Origin: CAWJEL01 sp964647255
GTDB taxonomy: Bacteria; Chloroflexota; Anaerolineae; CG2-30-64-16
Assembly: GCA_964647255.1 (NCBI GenBank)
Contig: CAZYGI010000140.1
Span: 1-6,428, forward strand
Reading direction: 5' to 3'
Length of the DNA stretch: 6,428 nucleotides
In this document: positions 1-4,957 of the stretch, in pieces
Numbering within the stretch: position 1 is the first letter of the stretch
How the letters are laid out: the number at the start of each line of letters is the position of its first letter
Made by a program: the position numbers and the translations under genes
The notes under the pieces: generated by a model
What the model saw: only the letters and a program-made list of their open reading frames with translations
Told to the model about the DNA's origin: nothing
The model's database searches: none

Positions 1-417
1 CCCTGGTCCACACGCGCCCGGCCGCCGGAATGGACGCCTCCGCCGATGCGCACGCCGCCGCTCACACATACGCCGCCGCCGACGCGGATCCGGCCGCCGG
101 AATGGACGCCGCAACCGTCGCACACGCCGCTGCCGACACGCACCCGACCACCGGAATGGACACCGCGACCGACGCGCACGCGGCCAGCCGAGTGGACGCC
201 GCGGCCGATGCGCACGCCCACTGCGCCCGGGTTGCCCGCCACGCCAACGCCGCCTGACACACCCGCGCCAGGAGACACCGCTGCGCCGACCGCGGCCATA
301 CCGGAGGCGACCGCATCGCCGGCCGAGACGCCGGCGACCTCTGCGCCGCCGGCCCCGACCGGGCCACCGGCGGAACCATCGCCCGGCCCCGGCGGTCCTG
401 GCCCGCGGCGGCCATAA
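1..417 (+). CDS. C-terminal part of an unidentified protein with a Pro/Thr/Arg-rich hexapeptide-repeat tail (5' end outside window)
   Basis: The frame is open from the first base to a TAA at 415-417, giving at least 138 residues; the true start lies upstream. Visible residues 4-75 form 12 back-to-back hexapeptides of the types TRxRPP, EWTPxP and MRTPxx/(T/S)HTPxP. They are followed by a Pro/Ala/Thr/Gly-rich stretch ending GPGGPGPRRP. No folded domain, membrane segment or cysteine is visible, so the function of the missing N-terminal part cannot be judged. Such tails are usually extended (polyproline-II-like) linkers or stalks of extracytoplasmic proteins; applying that here is inference. The frame was chosen over the opposite-strand frame and the Ala/His/Asp-rich + frame because the hexad pattern keeps invariant Trp, Thr and Pro while DNA positions vary, and Pro/Thr-rich tails fit the neighbouring secreted gene. 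The tail lacks the YLPLVLR ending of the next gene. Confidence 0.65.
   Translation, partial: PWSTRARPPEWTPPPMRTPPLTHTPPPTRIRPPEWTPQPSHTPLPTRTRPPEWTPRPTRTRPAEWTPRPMRTPTAPGLPATPTPPDTPAPGDTAAPTAAIPEATASPAETPATSAPPAPTGPPAEPSPGPGGPGPRRP
10..225 (+). repeat. 12 x 18-bp in-frame hexapeptide repeat
   Basis: Twelve consecutive 18-bp units encode hexapeptides. With A = TRxRPP/A, B = EWTPxP and C = (M/T/S)(R/H)TPxx, the order is A-B-C-C-A-B-C-A-B-A-B-C. The conserved core cggccgccggaatggacgcc starts at 19 and 91 with exact identity, and diverged forms start at 145 and 181. The core spacings are therefore 72, 54 and 36 bp, all multiples of 18. This suggests expansion and shrinkage by whole hexads. Confidence 0.8.
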
Positions 418-474
418 CACATCGCGACGGCGTCAGGCGTCGTAGTACATCCGGGCGCAGGTGCGGCCGGGTTC

Positions 475-528
475 GTAGTGACGACTTTAGTCGTCCCGTC
501 CGGCGCCAACGACTGAAGCCGTTACTAC
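475..528. repeat. Inverted repeat with nested palindromes (copy 1)
   Basis: The left arm at 475-495 and right arm at 508-528 are 21 nt each and pair with a few mismatches across a 12-nt loop (ccgtccggcgcc). The outer ends read GTAGT...ACTAC. Each arm is also nearly self-complementary: ACGACT/AGTCGT in the left arm and AACGACT followed by a degenerate AGTCGTT in the right. The DNA or its RNA could thus form one long hairpin or two small ones. Confidence 0.8.
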
Positions 529-686
529 CTAACCCAGGCGCAATCCAGCCGACGTGTACCAGTGACGACTTCAGTCGTTCCGTCCGGCGCCAACGACTGA
601 AGTCGTTACTACCTAACCCAGGCGCAATTCAGCCGACGTGTACCAGTGACGACTTTGGTCGTTCCAGCCAGCGTCAATGATTAAGT
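478..686. repeat. 84-bp tandem repeat, two full copies plus a decayed third
   Basis: Copy 1 spans 478-561 and copy 2 spans 562-645. They match at 80 of 84 positions, and all four differences are C/T changes. A third partial copy begins at 646 and loses similarity near 686. Each copy consists of a long inverted repeat followed by a spacer of about 30 bp (ctaacccaggcgcaa... to ...gacgtgtacca). No open frame crosses it. Possible identities are a REP- or MITE-like non-coding element amplified in tandem, or a structured-RNA repeat; neither can be settled from the sequence. Confidence 0.9.
562..609. repeat. Inverted repeat with nested palindromes (copy 2)
   Basis: The left arm gtgacgacttcagtcgtt (562-579) and right arm aacgactgaagtcgttac (592-609) form an 18-bp stem with a single G-T type mismatch, around the same 12-nt loop (580-591) as copy 1. 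Each arm is again self-complementary (ACGACT-tc-AGTCGT and AACGACT-ga-AGTCGTT). In copy 3 only the left arm (646-663) is well kept. Confidence 0.85.
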
Positions 687-699
687 ATCTGTCCGAAAA

Positions 700-736
700 C
701 TCCCTTCGGCACGCTCCCTGAGCCTGCCGAAGGGAG
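700..736. repeat. 12-bp perfect inverted repeat, 13-nt loop
   Basis: The arm ctcccttcggca (700-711) is the exact reverse complement of tgccgaagggag (725-736). The loop cgctccctgagcc completes a CCTGAGCCTGCCGAAGG-like core that resembles dispersed palindromic repeats I recall from several bacterial genomes. No T-run follows on the + strand, so a classic intrinsic terminator is not supported. It lies 119 bp before the next start codon. Confidence 0.7.
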
Positions 737-854
737 CGTCCTTCGACTCCGTCCCGCCGGACCGCAGCCGGACTCCGTCCAGGATGCTTCCGACGTTATC
801 CTCGGCTCTTTGTCTGACGAACTATAGAAGCCGTAGGACTTCCTGAGGTTCTCC

Positions 855-1784
855 ATGCACCGTAAAACGCCATTCCACCTCGCCGCCGCGGCCATCCTGG
901 CTGCCGGACTGGTTGCAGCCAACGCCCGGGCCGGGTCGCTCGCGCCTGGGGCCGGCCAGGGCGCCAGCAGCCCGACCGCGGCCGGCCCGATATCGAGCTG
1001 CGTCGAGCTGATCGCCAACGGCGGGTTCGAACTGGGGGCTGCGGGCTGGCAGCAGAGCGTCTCACCGCCGCTGCCGGCCGGCGCCACCTTGATTGATCCG
1101 CTCTTCCCGCACACCGGCGCCCTGGGCGCGTACCTGGCCGGTCGGAACGGCGCGACCGACAGGTTAAGCCAGACCGTGACACTGCCCGCCGGGTCCTCCA
1201 GCCTCACGCTGACCTTCTGGTGGGCGCTGTCCACGCAGGAAGCCGCCGGCGCCTTCGATCTGCTACAGGGTGCGCTGGACGATGCCGGCGGCGGCTTGAT
1301 CACCACGCTCCTGACGGTGGATAACACGAGCGCCGATGATTGGGTATGGTCGTCGGAAACGTTCGATCTGGCCCCGTATGCGGGCCGGACAATCACGCTG
1401 CGTTTCACGGCGACGAACGACGCGGTCGGCAGCCCAACCGCCTTCTTCCTGGATGACGCGAGCCTCCTTGCGTGCAGCGCGACACCCGGCGAAACCGTGA
1501 CTCCGACGGCGACCGCCACCCTCGAGCCGCCCACGGCGACGCCGACGGCCACGCGCACATCCAGCCCATCGCCCACGGCGACGCCGACGGCCACGCGCAC
1601 GGCCAGCCCATCGCCCACGGCAACGCCGACGGCCACTGCCACCGCGCAACCGCCCACCGCGACGCCCAGCTCATCTCCCACCGTGAGGCCAACGGCGACG
1701 GCCGCCGCCTCTCCTACACCGACGGCGACCCGCCGGGCAAACGCGCGGCGCGTCTACCTGCCGTTGGTGCTGCGGCCGGGATGA
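855..1784 (+). CDS. Secreted protein: 'NGGFE' beta-sandwich domain, TPTAT linker, YLPLVLR C-terminus
   Basis: This 309-residue protein has a signal peptide (basic MHRK, then a hydrophobic Ala/Leu stretch, likely cut after ANARA near residue 26). Residues 50-207 form one domain starting ELIANGGFELGAAGW, with SLTLTFWWALS near the middle and TLRFTATND...FFLDDASLLAC at the end. This pattern is shared by carbohydrate-binding and other jelly-roll modules of exported proteins; the exact family and ligand are unknown. The only two cysteines, C49 and C207, bracket the domain and could form a disulfide. Residues 208-292 are a Thr/Pro/Ala/Ser linker that may be glycosylated. The C-terminus reads RRVYLPLVLRPG, a tail I associate with Chloroflexota surface proteins. 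The start is supported by gaggt at 845-849, 5 nt before ATG. It probably acts outside the cell, on the surface or released; a catalytic role is not indicated. Confidence 0.88.
   Translation: MHRKTPFHLAAAAILAAGLVAANARAGSLAPGAGQGASSPTAAGPISSCVELIANGGFELGAAGWQQSVSPPLPAGATLIDPLFPHTGALGAYLAGRNGATDRLSQTVTLPAGSSSLTLTFWWALSTQEAAGAFDLLQGALDDAGGGLITTLLTVDNTSADDWVWSSETFDLAPYAGRTITLRFTATNDAVGSPTAFFLDDASLLACSATPGETVTPTATATLEPPTATPTATRTSSPSPTATPTATRTASPSPTATPTATATAQPPTATPSSSPTVRPTATAAASPTPTATRRANARRVYLPLVLRPG
1530..1640 (+). repeat. 42-bp tandem repeat inside the TPTAT linker
   Basis: Units begin at 1530, 1572 and 1614 with cccacggcgacgccgacggc, the third having one change within that core. They encode PTATPTATRTSSPS, PTATPTATRTASPS and a diverging PTATPTATATAQP. 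The 14-residue period keeps the reading frame, so copy number can change linker length without breaking the protein. The mirror-image Val/Gly-rich frame on the minus strand is a by-product of this repeat. Confidence 0.85.
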
Positions 1785-1915
1785 GGCGTTCGGGGAGCCG
1801 GACCGCTCAACGCCGCAGCGCCTGTTCCGGGCAATTTCCGGGCGCGTATCTTTTCTCGTCCGGCATCGTTTATCATTTTGGCAAATGCCGATTCCCCAAC
1901 ACAGGAGGTTCCAGC

Positions 1916-3187
1916 ATGAAAGTTCAGTTCAGATGGCGAAAATCGTTTTGGCTGTTGGCGGCGCTGCTTCTGGCGGCCGTCGCCGTTGCACCCGCCGTGC
2001 CGGCTTCGGCTGACTCGGATAGGATGGCGCCGGATGTGCAGTTCACCGGCCGGATCGTCACCGTGGGCGCCGCGGGCGAGGCCTGGACCGTCGGCCCGCA
2101 GACCGTCGCCACCAACGCCCGCACAATGATCGTGCTCATCGGCGGGACCGCGGCCGCACCGGGCCAATGGGCCGATGTGGACGCCCAACGCCAAACGGAC
2201 GGCTCCCTGCTGGCGACGCGGATCCAGGTGCGGCCTGAGGCGGTCCAGTTGCGCGGCATCGTGACCGCCAAACCCACGGCGGCCGATGGCGTCGGCGACT
2301 GGATCATCGCCGGGGTCACGGTCAAGGCCACTGCGGACACCAAGATCGGGACACGCGGGGGTGCGATTGACGTTGGCAGTTGGGCCGAGGCCGTGATGAC
2401 CGAGGATGGCGGCGTGTTGACCGCCGTCCGGCTTCTCAAGCTGGATGATCAGGACGAAGTCGAAGTCACCGGCGAGATTCAGAGCTTCGCGGCCGACAAA
2501 TGGGTGCTCAGCAGCATTGCGCTGAAACTCGACGCGAACACGATGGTGATGGGCACGCCCGCCGTCGGCCTGATCGCCCATGCTGCGGCCAAACTGCAGG
2601 ATGACGGCTCACTCCTGGCGCAGCGGCTGGTTGTCAAGTGGAACGAGCGGCAGCAGCCGACGCAGACGCGGTTCGAGGGCGTCATCGAGAAGCTGCCGAC
2701 CGCAGGGCTGCGGGGCGAGTGGGTGATCTCCGGCAAGACGGTCATCGTCCCGGCGATGGCGCGCATCAATCAGGAGAAGGGCCTCGCCGTGGTCGGCGCG
2801 AAGGTGAGCGTTTGGGCGATAGCGAAGGACGGCAAGCTGACCGCGATCCAGATCACCGTGTTGGAAAGCCCGCAGGCCGGCGGCCGGCCGGTCATCTTCG
2901 GCGGTCGCATCACGGCGCTGCCGGCCACTGGCGTTATCGGCATTTGGACGGTGGATAACAAGAAGGTGGAGGTGACCGCCCAAACAGTGATCCTGCCGAA
3001 GGACGCGACGCCCAAGGTGGGCAACGCGGTTACGGTGGCAGGCGTGCGCCGCGCCGATGGCTCCGTCCTGGCAAGCCAGATCCTCATCCGCCCCATGGGG
3101 CCGCGGCCGATCACCCCCGAAACGAGCCTGAACGACAGCGCCGATCTGGCGGACCCGTTCACGGGGCTCCAGGCGGGCATGGAGTGA
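1916..3187 (+). CDS. Secreted protein with five tandem DUF5666-like repeats
   Basis: This 423-residue protein has a clear signal peptide (MKVQFRWRKSFW, hydrophobic Leu/Ala core, likely cut after VPASA at residue 32). It carries five repeats of about 60-70 residues near 41-106, 111-177, 182-241, 251-317 and 326-394. Each follows G-x-I...W-x-(I/V/L)...V-x-(V/A)...T-x-I...V-x-V...DGSLLA-x-(R/Q)I, the pattern of DUF5666, a beta-rich domain of unknown function in exported proteins. A short acidic tail without membrane anchor or YLPLVLR motif ends the protein. The start at 1916 is fixed by aggaggt at 1903-1909 (6-nt gap to ATG) and by the signal peptide directly after it. The frame stays open upstream to 1472, but that part is shadow sequence. 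A weak TATCAT at 1871-1876 could be the -10; no good -35 is seen. A terminator follows at 3280. Ligand and role are unknown; binding or structural function outside the membrane is inferred. Confidence 0.9.
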   Translation: MKVQFRWRKSFWLLAALLLAAVAVAPAVPASADSDRMAPDVQFTGRIVTVGAAGEAWTVGPQTVATNARTMIVLIGGTAAAPGQWADVDAQRQTDGSLLATRIQVRPEAVQLRGIVTAKPTAADGVGDWIIAGVTVKATADTKIGTRGGAIDVGSWAEAVMTEDGGVLTAVRLLKLDDQDEVEVTGEIQSFAADKWVLSSIALKLDANTMVMGTPAVGLIAHAAAKLQDDGSLLAQRLVVKWNERQQPTQTRFEGVIEKLPTAGLRGEWVISGKTVIVPAMARINQEKGLAVVGAKVSVWAIAKDGKLTAIQITVLESPQAGGRPVIFGGRITALPATGVIGIWTVDNKKVEVTAQTVILPKDATPKVGNAVTVAGVRRADGSVLASQILIRPMGPRPITPETSLNDSADLADPFTGLQAGME

Positions 3188-3204
3188 TACGCTTGATTTG
3201 AAAT

Positions 3205-3257
3205 GGGTGCAGGCGCAGCTTCAGGATGGACACGCCGCCCAACCTGAAACTGCACCC
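3205..3257. repeat. Interrupted inverted repeat after the DUF5666 gene
   Basis: The outer arms gggtgcag (3205-3212) and ctgcaccc (3250-3257) are perfect complements. Inside them ttcagg (3220-3225) pairs with cctgaa (3243-3248), separated by an asymmetric bulge. It sits 18 nt after the stop codon and 23 nt before the terminator stem, so the 3' end of this mRNA could be doubly structured. No function is established. Confidence 0.5.
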
Positions 3258-3279
3258 GCCTGTGATGGCCCATAGAAGC

Positions 3280-3314
3280 ACCGGGACGGGCTTTTCCCGT
3301 CCCGGTTTTCGTTT
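3280..3314 (+). terminator. Rho-independent terminator of the DUF5666 gene
   Basis: A perfect 11-bp stem, accgggacggg (3280-3290) with cccgtcccggt (3296-3306), closes a 5-nt ctttt loop. It is followed by a T-rich run (gttttcgttt, 3304-3313). Placement 93 nt after the stop codon and just before a promoter-like sequence fits the end of one transcription unit. Confidence 0.88.
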
Positions 3315-3342
3315 GCAGCCCCTTCCCACGCTGTGCTATACT
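3313..3342 (+). promoter_or_regulatory. Probable sigma-70-type promoter with extended -10
   Basis: The extended -10 element TGCTATACT (3334-3342) matches TGnTATAAT at all but one position. A weak -35 (TTGCAG, 3313-3318) lies 18 nt upstream of the hexamer. Transcription would start near 3349, giving a leader of roughly 42 nt before the ATG at 3391 that includes the aaaggagg ribosome site. The -35 overlaps the end of the terminator's T-rich run. It would drive the two Yip1-like genes and probably moeA. Confidence 0.5.
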
Positions 3343-3390
3343 GCGCGCAACGATTCTTCACCTGAGTCTCTCCCCTGAAAGGAGGCCTGC

Positions 3391-4116
3391 ATGGGACATC
3401 GGACGCTATCGTTCAATCTCGTCCTCCGCGCCCTCTTCCTGGATAGCGACGCCTACGCCGAGTTGCGCGACGATGATAACCCCTTCATCGAAGGGCTGTT
3501 TCTGCTGACCATCATCGGCGCGCTCACTGCGTTGCTGGCGTTGATCGGACAGCTCCTGGCGTGGGCCAGCACGCCCAGCCTGGCGGCCATCAAGGACACC
3601 GTCTTCCGCGACCTGCAACTGATGCCGTGGTGGGCGCAGATGTCGCCGCTGCCGGGCTTCGCCGAGCAATTCCGCCAGTGGTATGATCGCGGCTGGCAGG
3701 TGCTCCCGGCCCTGTTCGGCGCGCCGAACCCGGGCGGGGCGGCTGCCAACATCTTGCTGTGGCCGCTCGGCATCCTGCTGAGCTGGCTGGTCTATGGCCT
3801 GCTGGCGCATCTCTTCGCCCGAATCCTGGGCGGCGGCGGTCGCCTGAACCAGACGCTGGGCGTCTCCGCACTGGCGTTCACGCCGCTGCTGCTGCGCGGG
3901 CTGGATTTCATCCCGTTCCTGGTGATCGGCAGCGTGATGAACACCTGGCAACTGATCTGCCGCTACAAGGCGCTGCGCGTGACGCATCGGCTCACCTGGG
4001 GCCGCGCATTTTGGGCCACCCTGCTGCCGTTCGTCGTCTATTTGCTCTTCTGGCTGATCGTGGGCGGGATCGCCGCCGCGATCATTGCCACCGTTCAAGC
4101 GGGCGCGGGGAGGTGA
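3391..4116 (+). CDS. Yip1-family-like integral membrane protein (first of a pair)
   Basis: This 241-residue membrane protein of YIP1-domain type has a short cytoplasm-like N-terminus with a charged stretch (AELRDDDNPF) and hydrophobic segments near residues 35-57 and 121-146. A conserved region at 155-190 (LGVSALAFTPLLLRGLDFIPF...VMNTWQLICRYKALRVTH) and a final segment at 207-235 follow. The loop at 59-119 is Trp/Pro-rich and probably faces outside. The TPLLLRGLDFIPF and Y-K-A-x-x-V-(T/S)-H elements recur in the next gene at the same relative place, so the two are diverged tandem duplicates. The start has a strong ribosome site (aaaggagg, 3378-3385, 5-nt gap). Bacterial Yip1-like proteins have no settled biochemical role; transport or membrane organisation is a guess. 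The stop is 3 nt before the next start. Confidence 0.85.
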   Translation: MGHRTLSFNLVLRALFLDSDAYAELRDDDNPFIEGLFLLTIIGALTALLALIGQLLAWASTPSLAAIKDTVFRDLQLMPWWAQMSPLPGFAEQFRQWYDRGWQVLPALFGAPNPGGAAANILLWPLGILLSWLVYGLLAHLFARILGGGGRLNQTLGVSALAFTPLLLRGLDFIPFLVIGSVMNTWQLICRYKALRVTHRLTWGRAFWATLLPFVVYLLFWLIVGGIAAAIIATVQAGAGR

Positions 4117-4119
4117 GCC

Positions 4120-4920
4120 ATGAACGCATGGATTCGTGACCTGTGGGATGCCTGCCGCTTCAAGACCGATGTCTACGAGCGGCTGGCGGTCCGCCGCGAC
4201 AGCGTTTTGCGCGGCTTCCTGCTGATCGTCGTGGTCGCGCTGCTGGCCGGGATCCCCGGCTTCGTCATCCAGCTCGGCCGAGGCCTGAACCCCACGGCGG
4301 CTGAGAGCGAGCTCGCCGCGGCGCGCCAGGGGCTCCGCCAGGCGCTAGACACCGCCGCGCCCTACCTGGAGCAGGCCGGCGTGACGGGGAGCGCGCAGCA
4401 GGTGATCCTGGATCAGATCATGCAAAACATGGAATCCGGCTTCAAGATCGCGGCGGACATCGAAGCGCTGCCGCGCCCCCTGCCGAGGTTCATGGGCGCA
4501 ACGCTGGAGGCGATCGGCGCGTGGGCGTCGCAGCCGTTCGGCAGCGCCAGCTTCCCGCTGAGCGCGGCCGTGCTGGCGACGTGGCTCGGCTACGGCGTCT
4601 GGGTGATGCTGGCCGCCAGGCTGTTTCACGGCAAGGGTGAGCTGACCGGCTTCTTCGGCACGACCGCGCTGTTCGCCGCGCCGCACGTGCTCGATGTGCT
4701 GCGCTGGATTCCCTACGTCGGCGGGGTGATCGGGTTTGCCGCCTTCGCATGGGGGCTGGCGATCTACGTCAAAGCGACCGCGGTCAGCCACAAGATCAGC
4801 GTCGAGCGGGCCGTCGTTGCGGTGCTGTTGCCGGCCGTCGTCGCCGCGCTGCTGTTGCTCCTGTTCGTCATGGGGATCGTCGTCCTGATTGCAGCGTCCG
4901 CTGCCGGCGGCGGGCGCTGA
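4120..4920 (+). CDS. Yip1-family-like integral membrane protein (second of a pair)
   Basis: This 266-residue membrane protein is related to the preceding one. Hydrophobic segments lie near residues 32-52, 147-169, 178-215 (broken by HVLDVLRWIPYVGG) and 231-259. A longer, partly charged loop at 54-140, with helix-like text such as SELAAARQGLRQALD, replaces the Trp/Pro-rich loop of the first copy. The matching blocks are TWLGYGVWVMLAARLF against SWLVYGLLAHLFARIL, RWIPYVGGVIG against DFIPFLVIGSV, and VKATAVSHKISVERAVVAVLLP against YKALRVTHRLTWGRAFWATLLP. Both copies end in a small Gly-rich tail with Arg. The ribosome site ggggagg (4107-4113) lies inside the end of the upstream gene, so translation is probably coupled. 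The spacing suggests the two work as partners, perhaps as a heteromer, but that is inferred. No substrate can be named. Confidence 0.85.
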   Translation: MNAWIRDLWDACRFKTDVYERLAVRRDSVLRGFLLIVVVALLAGIPGFVIQLGRGLNPTAAESELAAARQGLRQALDTAAPYLEQAGVTGSAQQVILDQIMQNMESGFKIAADIEALPRPLPRFMGATLEAIGAWASQPFGSASFPLSAAVLATWLGYGVWVMLAARLFHGKGELTGFFGTTALFAAPHVLDVLRWIPYVGGVIGFAAFAWGLAIYVKATAVSHKISVERAVVAVLLPAVVAALLLLLFVMGIVVLIAASAAGGGR

Positions 4921-4957
4921 CAAAAAACGGGGCCATGCCCCCGAGTGAAAGCCTGCC

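Larger units (their letters stand above)
418..854. other. Intergenic region of 437 bp without a gene, dominated by repeats
   Basis: No coding region with a plausible start, ribosome site or protein-like composition is visible on either strand; the long minus-strand frame entering here is a shadow of the next gene. The region holds the 84-bp tandem repeat (about 478-686), a separate 12-bp perfect inverted repeat (700-736) and the short 5' leader of the next gene. A TATAGA at 823-828 could be a -10 element for the gene at 855, but I see no matching -35 at normal spacing. No T-rich intrinsic terminator is seen for the upstream gene. Confidence 0.7.

Noticed and set aside
30..257. 75-residue Ala/His/Asp-rich + frame and a minus-strand frame over 62-415
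   Set aside because: Both are other-frame readings of the hexapeptide repeat; the periodic Trp/Pro/Thr pattern and the run open from base 1 favour the frame ending at 417.
475..686. CRISPR array
   Set aside because: Unit-to-unit spacers are identical rather than unique, the period is 84 bp, and only two good copies exist.
700..740. Intrinsic terminator for the gene ending at 417
   Set aside because: The stem is perfect but no T-run follows on the + strand (gcgtccttcg), and it is almost 300 bp past the stop codon.
674..1681. 335-residue minus-strand frame rich in VAVGVAVGDG repeats
   Set aside because: It is the reverse-strand image of the 42-bp linker repeat and GC-rich gene; it has no signal or domain pattern, and the + strand frame has a signal peptide, domain and ribosome site.
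1861..1890. Inverted repeat cggcat/atgccg around TATCAT as an operator
   Set aside because: Only 6 bp with an 18-nt gap, which is expected by chance in this composition.
1472..1915. Upstream extension of the DUF5666 gene to ATG 1472
   Set aside because: The added residues read the TPTAT repeat in the wrong frame, and the aggaggt site plus signal peptide fix the start at 1916.
4921..4945. Minus-strand intrinsic terminator (GC stem then TTTTTT)
   Set aside because: The stem cggggccatgcccccg with the A-run at 4922-4927 looks like one on the reverse strand, but it is short and bulged and no minus-strand gene lies to its right.
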